Positions 35,544-44,433 of a stretch of DNA of 58,234 nucleotides are shown piece by piece. Every line of letters begins with the position of its first letter. Positions within the stretch are counted from its first letter, which is position 1. Origin of the DNA: Candidatus Izemoplasmatales bacterium. GTDB lineage: Bacteria > Bacillota_I > Bacilli_A > Izemoplasmatales > Hujiaoplasmataceae. The position numbers were made by a program, and so were the translations under genes. Location: positions 80,165-138,398 of the forward strand of contig JAQVVR010000004.1 in assembly GCA_028698875.1 (NCBI GenBank). Direction: 5' to 3'. The notes below the pieces were generated by a model that was given only the letters and a program-made list of their open reading frames with translations, ran no database searches and was not told where the DNA came from.

Positions 35544-36680
35544 GTGAAAAAAACGCTTGTTTCCATGATTCTTGTCGGTGGCAAAGGAACACGTCTTAAG
35601 GAAATTACCAAAGATACGGCCAAACCAGCGGTATCCTTTGGGGCGAAATATCGGATGATTGATTTCACGTTGTCAAATATCGCCAATAGCAACATTGATG
35701 TTGTTGGTCTGATTACTCAATATGAACCTTTTGAACTGATGAGTTACATCGGCAGAGGTGCGAGTTGGGACCTTGATGTTTTGGATGGGGGAATTTTCTT
35801 TTTGACTCCCTATGCAAAAAACGGCAATATCTTGTGGCAACGAGGAACAGCTCATGCAGTTAAACAATATTTTAATTTCATTCGGGAATATGATGCAGAG
35901 TATGTATTAATCTTATCGGGTGATCAAATATACAAAATGGATTATCGCGATTTATTAAAACACCATTGCCAACATAATGCGATGATTACTATCGCTGCTA
36001 CACCCGTTGATATTGCTGAAGCGTCGCGGTTTGGAATAGTTGAAACTGATAGTTTCGAACAGATGATTGGTTTTGAAGAGAAGCCCGTTCATCCCAAAAG
36101 CAACCTTGCTTCCATGGGGGCTTATATTTTCAACGCGGATATTTTAGAAAAACGTCTTGCAGATACCGATGCAAAAGAATCGGTCGATTTTGGTCAAGAT
36201 ATTATTCCGAAATGCTTAGCTGATGGTGATGTGATTTCTGTATATCAGCACCATGGCTATTGGCGTGATATTGGTACTGTTGAATCACTTTATCGGGCAA
36301 ATATGGATATGCTTGATGATCCCAATTTTTTAGATTTAAACAAACGGGATCATCTGCCGGTATATTCTAAATCCTTAAATCTTCCTCCCCATATTGTGAC
36401 AGAAACTGGATTAGTTCAAAATAGTTGTATCGCTGATGGATGCTTGATTTCGGGAACGGTTTGGCATTCAACTATTGGCTATCAAACAATAATCATGAAT
36501 GGCGCCGAAGTTCGTGATTCTGTCGTTTTACCAAATGTGGTGATATCGGAGAATGTTCATTTGCAAAATGTTGTCGTAAATAAGGATTTAACTATTCCGA
36601 AAAATTATCGATTATTATCTCAAAAAATTGTTGTCCTCGATTCGACTAATATCCGAAAGTTAGGTGAGATCGATGAGTAA
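35544..36680 (+). CDS. glgC: Glucose-1-phosphate adenylyltransferase GlgC
   Basis: GlgC (378 residues) makes ADP-glucose, the committed step of glycogen synthesis. It has the nucleotidyltransferase motif VGGKGTRLKEIT, AKPAVSFGAKYRMIDFTLSN, GTAHAV, LILSGDQIYKMDY and FEEKPVHP, then a C-terminal left-handed beta-helix of hexapeptide repeats (about 280-365). The start is GTG 35544 after GAAGGTG. Its last 8 bp (ATGAGTAA) contain the start of the fused glgD-glgA gene. Confidence 0.95.
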   Translation: MKKTLVSMILVGGKGTRLKEITKDTAKPAVSFGAKYRMIDFTLSNIANSNIDVVGLITQYEPFELMSYIGRGASWDLDVLDGGIFFLTPYAKNGNILWQRGTAHAVKQYFNFIREYDAEYVLILSGDQIYKMDYRDLLKHHCQHNAMITIAATPVDIAEASRFGIVETDSFEQMIGFEEKPVHPKSNLASMGAYIFNADILEKRLADTDAKESVDFGQDIIPKCLADGDVISVYQHHGYWRDIGTVESLYRANMDMLDDPNFLDLNKRDHLPVYSKSLNLPPHIVTETGLVQNSCIADGCLISGTVWHSTIGYQTIIMNGAEVRDSVVLPNVVISENVHLQNVVVNKDLTIPKNYRLLSQKIVVLDSTNIRKLGEIDE

Positions 36681-39093
36681 TCTTTTTTTGATCATTGATG
36701 CAACCATCCGTGGCAATCTTTATCGTTTAACACGTCATCGAATGCCAGGAGCCTTGCCATATGGAGCGAAGTATCGATTGGTTGATTTTACCTTATCTAA
36801 TTGTAAAAACTCAGAGATTCATAATGTCGCCATTTTTCCATATGGGAACTATCGATCGCTAGCCGATCATATCGGGTCGGGTGATCGGTGGGATTTGAAT
36901 CGTCGAAAAGATGGAATTTTTATTCTTCCACCAAAAAATATGAATGTAACGGCCGAAGACACAATCAGTTTTCAACGGATGTATGAACATCTTGAGTATT
37001 TTCTTCGCAGTACTCAAGAATATGTCATCATAACTCCAGGTAACATTATTTGGAATGTTGATTATAATGTTATTCTCGATCATCACCGCAAAAACAAAAA
37101 CGATATTACCGAGGTTATCGGTGATAATGGTAAACGCTTGAAAACATTTGTGCTTTCGAAGGCGTTATTGTTAGAATACATTTCTAGTTATGATGTAATT
37201 CCATATCGAAACTTAACCGAAGTGTTTGATTATGCTCACAATATTGTCAAGGAACAATACAATTTTGAATCAGTATGCTTCTTCATTGAGACGGCTGAAG
37301 AATTATATCGAGCTGACATGGCGATGCTTATATCCGAAGTTAGAACCCATTTATTTAATCCAAACCGACCCATTTATTCCAAAGAAACAATGTCAAGTCC
37401 TTCAAGGTACGGCAAGGAAGCACAAGTAAAAAATAGTGTTATTGCTAGTGGTGCTATTATCAATGGATCAGTCATCAATTCCATCATTGCCAGAAAGGCG
37501 ATTGTTGGCAAGGGAGCCATGGTAATCAATTCTGTGTTGATGAATCAATGCATCATTGAAGATGGCGCCCATGTGGAAAATGCCATCCTTGATAAGGAGA
37601 CACGGGTCTTAAAAAACGCTAGTATTATCGGAGCTATCGATGATCTTTTCATAACGGAGAAGAAGCAAATCGTTGCCAATGACGAAAAACTAAAAGTAAT
37701 CCAGATAGCTGTAGAATGCAGCCCGTTTGTTAAAACTGGTGGATTGGCGGATGTGGTTGGGGCTTTAGCCGACAACTACAGCCGGTTGGGAATCGAATCA
37801 CGGGTTGTGATGCCACTTTTTCCTTCCATCAAAGAAAAGTATCGGGTATTGTTTGAAATGCAAGCTGAGACGATTGTCATCTATAACGGCATCAAATATA
37901 AAGTTTCGTTATATACATATAGCAAAAACAACACAATATATAGTTTTATAGAATCATACGATTTCTTTGACCGTGATCAAATATATGGCTATGATGATGA
38001 TGGAGACCGTTTTGCCTTTTTTTCAAAAGCATGCCTTGCTTTTACTGATTTGTTTGATGATCTTCCCGATGTAGTTCACATTCATGACTGGCATTGTGGT
38101 TTAATTCCGTTATTATTTAAAAACGATCCACGCTATGCTAATACCAAAACATTGATGACCATCCACAATATTGAGTATCAAGGCGTCCATGACGCAGCCA
38201 TTATCGAGCGTGTGGGAATCACCAATTATATTGTCAATCAGCCAACAATCAACTTTATGGAAATTGGCTTAGCGACAGCTACCAAAATATCAACAGTATC
38301 TCCTACTTATCGTGACGAACTTAAATATGAGTTTTATGGTAAGAATCTTGTTGGACTAATAAACCGTCGGGACCGAGATTTATACGGGATTCTCAACGGT
38401 TTAAACGATGATATTGGACCAGAAAATGATCTTATCATTCAACAAAAATACGATGTGAAGACATATCTAAAAATGAAACCAATCAATAAAGCGGATCTGC
38501 AAAAAAGAATGAACCTTAACATTGGCAATGATTATTTCATCATGGGGATGGTTACCCGAATCGCCGAACAAAAAGGATTTGACATTCTTTTTAATGCTGT
38601 TGAGCTGTTGATGCTAAATGCAAAGATTCAGTTTGTTTTACTTGGGGCCGGAGACCAGCAATACATTGATCGATTAATGGCTCTGGAGAGTAAACATCCA
38701 GGTCGCATCAAAATGAATATTGGTTATTATTCATCTGAACCTGGATATATATATGCTGGTGCTGATGTTATCTTGATGCCATCTCGTTTTGAACCTTGTG
38801 GTACTAGTCAGATGATTGCCTTGAAATATGGAACAATCCCTATTGCGCGGCAAACCGGTGGACTAAATGATACGATTGAAACCTATGATGTAACAACAAA
38901 AACTGGCAATGGATTTAAGTTTTTTAATTATAACTCGCGTGATTTCGTGTTTCAGATTAATAATGCTTTCCGATTGTTTTCATCGCAGCCCATTGATTGG
39001 AATCATTTAATTAAAAACGCCATGCAGTGCCGTTTTTCATTTGAAACTTGTGCGAAAGCCTATCGAGATTTATATCGGATGATGCTTCAATAA
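36673..39093 (+). CDS. glgD-glgA: GlgD-GlgA fusion: regulatory ADP-glucose pyrophosphorylase subunit joined to glycogen synthase
   Basis: An 806-residue protein. Residues 1-338 are GlgD-like: ALPYGAKYRLVDFTLSNCKNS is kept, but the GGxGTRL nucleotide loop of GlgC is absent, and hexapeptide repeats cover about 250-330. Residues 339-806 are a complete GT5 glycogen synthase: KVIQIAVECSPFVKTGGLADV, IHDWHCGL, TIHNIEYQG, and the C-terminal MPSRFEPCGTSQMIALKYG motif. There is no stop or frame change at the junction. In Bacillus and Clostridia glgD and glgA are separate neighbours. ATG 36673 follows AGGTGAG and overlaps glgC by 8 bp. The fusion would tether substrate supply control to polymerisation (inference). 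Confidence 0.9.
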   Translation: MSNLFLIIDATIRGNLYRLTRHRMPGALPYGAKYRLVDFTLSNCKNSEIHNVAIFPYGNYRSLADHIGSGDRWDLNRRKDGIFILPPKNMNVTAEDTISFQRMYEHLEYFLRSTQEYVIITPGNIIWNVDYNVILDHHRKNKNDITEVIGDNGKRLKTFVLSKALLLEYISSYDVIPYRNLTEVFDYAHNIVKEQYNFESVCFFIETAEELYRADMAMLISEVRTHLFNPNRPIYSKETMSSPSRYGKEAQVKNSVIASGAIINGSVINSIIARKAIVGKGAMVINSVLMNQCIIEDGAHVENAILDKETRVLKNASIIGAIDDLFITEKKQIVANDEKLKVIQIAVECSPFVKTGGLADVVGALADNYSRLGIESRVVMPLFPSIKEKYRVLFEMQAETIVIYNGIKYKVSLYTYSKNNTIYSFIESYDFFDRDQIYGYDDDGDRFAFFSKACLAFTDLFDDLPDVVHIHDWHCGLIPLLFKNDPRYANTKTLMTIHNIEYQGVHDAAIIERVGITNYIVNQPTINFMEIGLATATKISTVSPTYRDELKYEFYGKNLVGLINRRDRDLYGILNGLNDDIGPENDLIIQQKYDVKTYLKMKPINKADLQKRMNLNIGNDYFIMGMVTRIAEQKGFDILFNAVELLMLNAKIQFVLLGAGDQQYIDRLMALESKHPGRIKMNIGYYSSEPGYIYAGADVILMPSRFEPCGTSQMIALKYGTIPIARQTGGLNDTIETYDVTTKTGNGFKFFNYNSRDFVFQINNAFRLFSSQPIDWNHLIKNAMQCRFSFETCAKAYRDLYRMMLQ

Positions 39094-39116
39094 GCGTAAT
39101 AATCAGGAGGAATAAA

Positions 39117-41510
39117 ATGACTACTAAACCATTTCAATCAACGACAGATTTTGTGAACTGTTTCCAAGATCATCTCGCCAAAATGTACTTAACCGATTCA
39201 CTCCATAGTAGTATTCGGCAACGGTACAATGTTTTAGGTACATTAGTTAAAGAAGCACTTGCAGCCGATTGGATTAAGACTAACCAGAGGTTAACTTCCG
39301 GCACACAAAAAGAAGTTTACTATTTTTCAATGGAATTTTTGATGGGTCGGCTCATTACCAATAATCTTATCAATCTCGGTGTTAGAGACATTGCCGAAGC
39401 CGGTTTTTCACGACTTGGTTTTGATTTGAATGAGGTTGAAAATTACGAACCCGATCCAGGGCTTGGCAATGGTGGTTTGGGACGACTTGCGGCTTGCTAT
39501 CTTGATTCGATGGCATCGCTTCAAATTGCTGGATTTGGCAATTGTATTCGCTATCGATATGGGTTGTTTCGCCAAGTCATAAAAAACGGATATCAGGAAG
39601 AACGTCCTGATAATTGGTTATCTGATGGGTATGTGTGGGAAATCCGTAAGGAAGAAGAAGCTGAAGATGTCCCGTTTTTTGGTTCCTTTGAAACTATCAA
39701 TGGGAAAAACATTTATAAACCAAGTGGCTTTGTCAAAGCGGTTCCATATGATGTTCCCATTGTTGGGGATGGTAATGGCTTCGTAACTTGTTTGCGGCTA
39801 TGGAGTGCTGAAGCAAGCCGTAAATATCCAAAGAATCGGGCCGCAATGGATTATGAAATGGATTTACAAAAACTTTCCGGTTTTCTTTACCCTGATGATA
39901 CTACTGAAGATGGCAAGCGGGTTCGCTTGATGCAACAATACTTTTTCAGTTGTGCTGGGGTCAAGAGTATTTGTCATAAACATAAGGACAAGTACAAAAC
40001 CTTAGATAATCTTGCAGAAAAAGTAGTTTTTCATATTAATGATACCCATCCAACCTTAATCATACCAGAATTAATGCGACTATTAATTGATGATGAAGGA
40101 TATGAGTGGAATCAAGCATGGGACATTGTATCGCATTCAATGGCTTACACTAATCACACGATTTTAGCGGAAGCTTTGGAAAAATGGCCGATTGGTATTA
40201 TCAAACCGGTTTTACCACGAATTTATCAAATTATTGAGGAAATCAACACCCGATTCTGTTATGATTTGCGGGTAAATCACCATGCCGCTGAAGACCTCAT
40301 CGAAAAATTGGCAATTATCAATAATGGTGTTGTCAAGATGGCGCATTTGTGTGTTGTTGCCTGTTATTCTGTCAATGGCGTGGCAAAACTGCATACCGAA
40401 ATTCTTAAGACGCTGGAAATGAGCGATTTTAACCAATTATATCCCAATAAATTCCATAATGTTACTAATGGAATAACCCATCGTCGCTGGCTGATTCATT
40501 CTAATCCAGAATTGACAGCGATTCTTGATGAGACAATTGGGGATTCATGGCACAAACACCCGCAAGACCTAATTAAATTTGCCGCCTTTGCCGATGACCA
40601 TGATATCATTGATCGTTTGCTTGCGATGAAAAAAAAGCGAAAAGTCATTTTGGCACAGCGCATATACCAAGAACGACAATTTGTTATTGACCCCGATGCC
40701 ATCTTTGATATCCAAGTTAAAAGGCTTCATGAATATAAACGGCAATTACTAAACGCTTTGCACATCATGGATTTGTACAATCATCTCAAATCCGATTCTG
40801 ATTTTCGCAAAAATTATTTTCCCCATGTTTTTATATTTGGAGCGAAAGCGGCAGGAACATACTATTTCGCCAAAAAAATTATCAAATTGATTAATACTAT
40901 TGCGACCAAAGTCAATGCCGATATGGAAACAAATTACTATCTAAAAGTCGTATTTGTTGAAAACTATAATGTTTCCTATGCCGAAAAAATCATGCCCGCC
41001 GCCGATCTATCCGAGCAAATATCAACGGCTTCAAAAGAAGCTTCGGGAACAGGGAATATGAAATTTATGATGAATGGTGGTTTGACAATCGGTACTGAGG
41101 ACGGGGCTAATGTTGAGATTCATGAATTGGTTGGTGACGATAATATTTTCATCTTCGGAATGACGGCTCAGGAAGTTACGAGTTTGACTATGGAAAACAC
41201 CTATCATTCGCAAGATGTATTGGATGCGGATGATGATCTTAAAAAAGTAATGGAACAGTTGATAAATGGCTTTTTTGAAGAAGTCAATCTCGATGAATTT
41301 CTCGAGATTTATACCAAATTATTAAATGATGATCGTTTCTTTGTTCTTAAGGATTTTGCGGCTTATAAAAAAGCGCATGTATTGGCAAATGAAATGTATA
41401 AAAACCGCTACCAGTGGGGCAAACGAATGATTATCAATATCGCCAATAGCGGTATCTTTTCAAGCGATCGAGCAATTATGGAATATGCACAGACCATTTG
41501 GCATCTTTAA
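39117..41510 (+). CDS. glgP: Glycogen/alpha-glucan phosphorylase
   Basis: GlgP (797 residues) releases glucose-1-phosphate from glycogen. The substrate region EPDPGLGNGGLGRLAACYLD (about 112) and the PLP-binding region EASGTGNMKFMMNGGLTIGT (about 640) with its lysine are intact. Length is close to the usual ~800. A perfect AGGAGG lies 6 bp before ATG 39117, so upstream in-frame codons inside glgA are not used. With glgB, glgC and glgD-glgA it completes a synthesis/breakdown set; the phosphohexomutase at 45956 would connect its product to glycolysis. Confidence 0.95.
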   Translation: MTTKPFQSTTDFVNCFQDHLAKMYLTDSLHSSIRQRYNVLGTLVKEALAADWIKTNQRLTSGTQKEVYYFSMEFLMGRLITNNLINLGVRDIAEAGFSRLGFDLNEVENYEPDPGLGNGGLGRLAACYLDSMASLQIAGFGNCIRYRYGLFRQVIKNGYQEERPDNWLSDGYVWEIRKEEEAEDVPFFGSFETINGKNIYKPSGFVKAVPYDVPIVGDGNGFVTCLRLWSAEASRKYPKNRAAMDYEMDLQKLSGFLYPDDTTEDGKRVRLMQQYFFSCAGVKSICHKHKDKYKTLDNLAEKVVFHINDTHPTLIIPELMRLLIDDEGYEWNQAWDIVSHSMAYTNHTILAEALEKWPIGIIKPVLPRIYQIIEEINTRFCYDLRVNHHAAEDLIEKLAIINNGVVKMAHLCVVACYSVNGVAKLHTEILKTLEMSDFNQLYPNKFHNVTNGITHRRWLIHSNPELTAILDETIGDSWHKHPQDLIKFAAFADDHDIIDRLLAMKKKRKVILAQRIYQERQFVIDPDAIFDIQVKRLHEYKRQLLNALHIMDLYNHLKSDSDFRKNYFPHVFIFGAKAAGTYYFAKKIIKLINTIATKVNADMETNYYLKVVFVENYNVSYAEKIMPAADLSEQISTASKEASGTGNMKFMMNGGLTIGTEDGANVEIHELVGDDNIFIFGMTAQEVTSLTMENTYHSQDVLDADDDLKKVMEQLINGFFEEVNLDEFLEIYTKLLNDDRFFVLKDFAAYKKAHVLANEMYKNRYQWGKRMIINIANSGIFSSDRAIMEYAQTIWHL

Positions 41511-41547
41511 AGTGAAATGAAGCGGTTAAGAAAGGAAGACGATAGCG

Positions 41548-42207
41548 ATGAGTAAGTGGATTGATTTATCGAAGACGATATCTTCGCACATGCCAGTATA
41601 TCCTGGGGATCCAGATGTCCAAATATCGGATGTTTACACCATAAAAAAAGATGGATTAAATCTAAGAACGGTTACTACTGTGATGCATGTTGGCACCCAT
41701 CTGGATGCGCCACTTCACTTTATCGAAAATGGTGACGATGTGGCCTCCATTGCGATTGATAAAGTTATTGGCTATGCCAACAAAATCAGTGTAACACCAA
41801 ATGAATATGGAATATTACCGACAGCTTTGATAGAAAAAGCATATATCGGCATTACTAAAAAACACAAAAAATTACTAATCGATACCGGATGGGAAAAATG
41901 TGGTAAAGGCGCTGATTTCTTTACCGGCTTTTATGGTTTTGAATCTACCTTTTTTGCTTTTTTGAAGCAATACAATATTGAACTGTTGGGAACAGATATG
42001 CCATCAATCAAATACAATCTTTCCGATCAAAAACAAGCACATCAAGATTTGTTAAGTGAAAAAGTGGTTATCGTTGAAAGTATGATAAATCTTGACAAGT
42101 TAGATGACACTTTTTGGTTAGTGTGCCTACCACTGAAATGGATTGGTTTAGAAGCCTCAATGGTAAGAGCGGTTGCCTCGAAAAAAAATAGTGACTTTGA
42201 ACATTAA
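41548..42207 (+). CDS. Cyclase/kynurenine-formamidase-family metal-dependent hydrolase
   Basis: A 219-residue PF04199-type protein. The metal motif appears as HVGTHLDAPLHF (about 50-61), preceded by PVYPGDPDVQ, and GTDMPSIKY lies further on. Members hydrolyse N-formylkynurenine or related amides and esters; nothing nearby points to tryptophan catabolism, so the substrate is unknown. AGGAAGA precedes ATG 41548, 37 bp after glgP, so it is probably the last gene of the glycogen run. No terminator was seen before the FMN riboswitch promoter. Confidence 0.8.
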   Translation: MSKWIDLSKTISSHMPVYPGDPDVQISDVYTIKKDGLNLRTVTTVMHVGTHLDAPLHFIENGDDVASIAIDKVIGYANKISVTPNEYGILPTALIEKAYIGITKKHKKLLIDTGWEKCGKGADFFTGFYGFESTFFAFLKQYNIELLGTDMPSIKYNLSDQKQAHQDLLSEKVVIVESMINLDKLDDTFWLVCLPLKWIGLEASMVRAVASKKNSDFEH

Positions 42208-42210
42208 AAA

Positions 42211-42239
42211 TTGACAATCGATTTTGATGAGACTATAAT
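42211..42239 (+). promoter_or_regulatory. Consensus promoter of the FMN riboswitch-ribU transcript
   Basis: TTGACA (42211-42216), 17 bp, TATAAT (42234-42239): perfect on both hexamers, and without the TG extension seen at most other promoters here. Confidence 0.9.
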
Positions 42240-42261
42240 TATTATAGGAAACGAATAATAG

Positions 42262-42432
42262 AAACTTCGAGGCGGGGCGCACTTCCCCACCGGCGGTATA
42301 GTCCGCAAGCGAAAGCATGATCGGGTGTAATTCCCGAACCGACAGTAAAGTCTGGATGAAAGAAGTTTTTCATGATTGTTTATCATGAAAAATATCCGAT
42401 TGCCCTCGAATAGCAGGGCAATTTTATTTGGA
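42262..42432 (+). promoter_or_regulatory. FMN riboswitch (RFN element) with expression platform
   Basis: The RFN core runs from about 42265 to 42365 with GGCGGGGCGCACTTCCCCAC, CGGCGGTA, GGGTGTAATTCCCGAACCGAC and GTCTGGATG all in order. Downstream, TTTTCATGA/TCATGAAAA (about 42365-42391) and the terminator ATTGCCCT (42399-42406) / AGGGCAAT (42415-42422) plus T-rich tract form the platform. FMN binding should reduce ribU expression. Confidence 0.95.
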
Positions 42433-42441
42433 GGATAGACA

Positions 42442-43071
42442 ATGAAAAAAGTAACGGTTCGGTGGATGATTCAAGTAGCGATTTTATCAGCGTTAGCGGC
42501 AGTTGTTATGGTCGGTGAATTTGCGATTCCCTTTATTGGCCCTTCGTTTTTGAAAATGGATTTTGCAGAAATTGTCGTACTGATTGGGGCATTTTCATTA
42601 GGGCCTGTAGCCGGTGTCGTTATTGAAGTCTTCAAAGTTTTATTAAATCTTTTATTGGATGGTACATGGTCGGTTGGAATTGGCGAATTCGCAAACTTTT
42701 TGATTGGGACGGCCTTTGTTTTGCCAGCCAGTATCATCTACTTCCGCCATAAAACAAAAAAACAGGCAATAATTGGACTCGCTGTGGGAGTTGTTATGAT
42801 GGCTATCGCTTCAGCATTGCTCAATCTGTTTGTTCTTCTGCCAATGTATGCTGGTTTTATGGGGCTTACCATTGAACAATTAATAATGCAATATTCATTG
42901 GCTTTGCCATATGTGACCAATGTCTCAACGGGAATTTTGTTAGGAATCATTCCTTTTAATCTGTTTAAGGGAACTCTTGTATCAATTATTGTTATTTTGT
43001 TATATAAACGGGTATCTCCTTTATTGAAAAGTCACGATACGGATGCCACAGACGAAACCAAAGAAGAATGA
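42442..43071 (+). CDS. ribU: Riboflavin ECF transporter S-component RibU
   Basis: RibU (209 residues) is the membrane substrate-binding component for riboflavin uptake, working with the shared ECF module (EcfA/A'/T), which is not in the window. Six membrane helices are visible. Family motifs include GPSFLKMDFAEIVVLIGAF (about 33) and PFNLFKGTLVSIIVILLYKR near the C-terminus. The FMN riboswitch directly upstream supports the substrate call strongly. TTGGAGG precedes ATG 42442. Riboflavin biosynthesis genes were not seen. Stop is TGA. Confidence 0.95.
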   Translation: MKKVTVRWMIQVAILSALAAVVMVGEFAIPFIGPSFLKMDFAEIVVLIGAFSLGPVAGVVIEVFKVLLNLLLDGTWSVGIGEFANFLIGTAFVLPASIIYFRHKTKKQAIIGLAVGVVMMAIASALLNLFVLLPMYAGFMGLTIEQLIMQYSLALPYVTNVSTGILLGIIPFNLFKGTLVSIIVILLYKRVSPLLKSHDTDATDETKEE

Positions 43072-43080
43072 GGCATGTAA

Positions 43081-43524
43081 ATGAAGAAAACCTTTCTACT
43101 TGTAATGCTGTTTTTGTGCGGAGCAGTTATGTTGGCATGTTCAAAAACCACAGAAGCAGAAACCACAGTCACTTCAAATAGTACGACCTCGTTAGTACCG
43201 ATAGTCTATGACTATAGTGACTTTTCAGATTTGTTCATATCGGAAGTTGATTTACAGTTATATATGCCACAAACAGATTATTATATCTATTATTTCCAAT
43301 ACGATTGCACTCATTGTTTGGAAATTAAAAGTGAAGTATTACAAAAAGTCGCCTCATTGACAAATGACACTGTCTATTTTGTTGTGGCAACTTCTCAAAG
43401 TGACGTCAATCCTCAGATTGCCGTTACAAAAACACCAACCCTTGTTCTAATTAGCAATGAGACATTTATCGAAGCATATGTCGGAGTTTCAGCCATCCGC
43501 GATATTTTAGACATTTTATCATAA
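43081..43524 (+). CDS. Thioredoxin-like lipoprotein co-transcribed with ribU
   Basis: A 147-residue protein with a lipoprotein signal (MKKTFLLVMLFLCGAVMLAC; Cys20 the likely lipid-modified residue), a Thr/Ser-rich spacer, and a thioredoxin-like domain: YYFQYDCTHCLEIKSEVL carries a CTHC redox pair after a beta strand, and KTPTLVLI has the expected cis-Pro. It should act as a thiol-disulfide oxidoreductase outside the membrane. It starts 9 bp after ribU with GAGG formed at the ribU stop, so it falls under the FMN riboswitch. The link to flavin is unexplained. Confidence 0.75.
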   Translation: MKKTFLLVMLFLCGAVMLACSKTTEAETTVTSNSTTSLVPIVYDYSDFSDLFISEVDLQLYMPQTDYYIYYFQYDCTHCLEIKSEVLQKVASLTNDTVYFVVATSQSDVNPQIAVTKTPTLVLISNETFIEAYVGVSAIRDILDILS

Positions 43525-43612
43525 ATCAAATCAATATTTTTATCAATTCTTGTTTTCAATGGCTTCGCAAGGGTAATAAGATCTCGATAGATTTTTTCTT
43601 CTTTTGTTTGGG

Positions 43613-43634
43613 GATGCTAAAAGCATCTTTTTTT
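43613..43634 (+). terminator. Terminator of the ribU-lipoprotein operon
   Basis: GATGCT (43613-43618), loop AAA, AGCATC (43622-43627), seven T. The stretch 43525-43612 shows no gene. Confidence 0.8.
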
Positions 43635-43644
43635 CTTTTTTAGG

Positions 43645-43673
43645 TATGAAAAAAAACCGAATGATGATAGAAT
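43645..43673 (+). promoter_or_regulatory. Promoter of the GDPD gene
   Basis: Extended -10 TGATAGAAT (TAGAAT 43668-43673). The -35 TATGAA is poor. Confidence 0.45.
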
Positions 43674-43709
43674 AATATCGTAACCTTACGATGAAGAGAG
43701 TGTGATTTT

Positions 43710-44429
43710 ATGAATACTGTTAAAATCGACAAATACTTCAAAGGCATGATCGCCCACCGTGGTTTAAGCGGAATTGAAACCGAAAATACAATTAACGCGT
43801 TTTTAGCAGCCGCTAATCGCAGTTATTTTGGGATTGAATGTGATGTCTATGCATCAAAAGATGGAAAAATCATCATCACCCACGACGATACACTGCTTCG
43901 TTTGGGGATGCTTAATCTATATATTCCCAGTTTTCGTTACGAAGAAATTAAAAAATTTGGCTTGATTGACCGCAAAAGCGGAAATCTTTCCGATAATATT
44001 TGTATCCCGTTACTTTCTGAGTATTTGCAAATTTGTAAATCATATAAGAAACACGGTTTTGTGGAACTAAAGGATAATCTTTCTTTTGACAATCTCGATG
44101 ATATTGTCGCTCAAATCGGACAATTTGGCCAAAATGATCATATCAGTTTAATCGCCTTTTCTGAGAAGTACTTAACTTATGTTCGCAAGAATTTTCCAGA
44201 TATTGATTTATACTTACTTGCAGAAAAAATAAATGATAAAATCATCGATTACTGTGAACGTCATCGGATTAATCTTGATGTCCGCTATGATGTTTTAGAC
44301 GAAACCTCAATCAAACGTTTGCACCTTTCTGGTCTCAAAGTTGGCGTGTGGACTGTGGATGACAAAGAGACCGCGGAAAAACTGATTAAACTTGGCGTCG
44401 ATTACGTAACTTCCAATATTTTGGAGTGA
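43710..44429 (+). CDS. Glycerophosphodiester phosphodiesterase
   Basis: A 239-residue cytoplasmic GDPD-family enzyme that hydrolyses glycerophosphodiesters to glycerol-3-phosphate plus an alcohol. The motifs are IAHRGLSGIETENT (HRG near 16-18), GIECDVYASKDG (Glu/Asp metal ligands near 44-46) and THDDTLLR (catalytic His/Asp near 59). VGVWTVDD at the end closes the TIM barrel. No signal peptide. GAGAGTGTG precedes ATG 43710. The PfkB kinase gene starts 4 bp after the TGA stop, so the two are coupled. Confidence 0.9.
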   Translation: MNTVKIDKYFKGMIAHRGLSGIETENTINAFLAAANRSYFGIECDVYASKDGKIIITHDDTLLRLGMLNLYIPSFRYEEIKKFGLIDRKSGNLSDNICIPLLSEYLQICKSYKKHGFVELKDNLSFDNLDDIVAQIGQFGQNDHISLIAFSEKYLTYVRKNFPDIDLYLLAEKINDKIIDYCERHRINLDVRYDVLDETSIKRLHLSGLKVGVWTVDDKETAEKLIKLGVDYVTSNILE

Positions 44430-44433
44430 TATC

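Noticed and set aside
42211-43071. Riboflavin biosynthesis operon downstream of the FMN riboswitch
   Set aside because: No rib biosynthesis genes follow; the controlled genes are the RibU importer and a lipoprotein, so the riboswitch governs uptake here.
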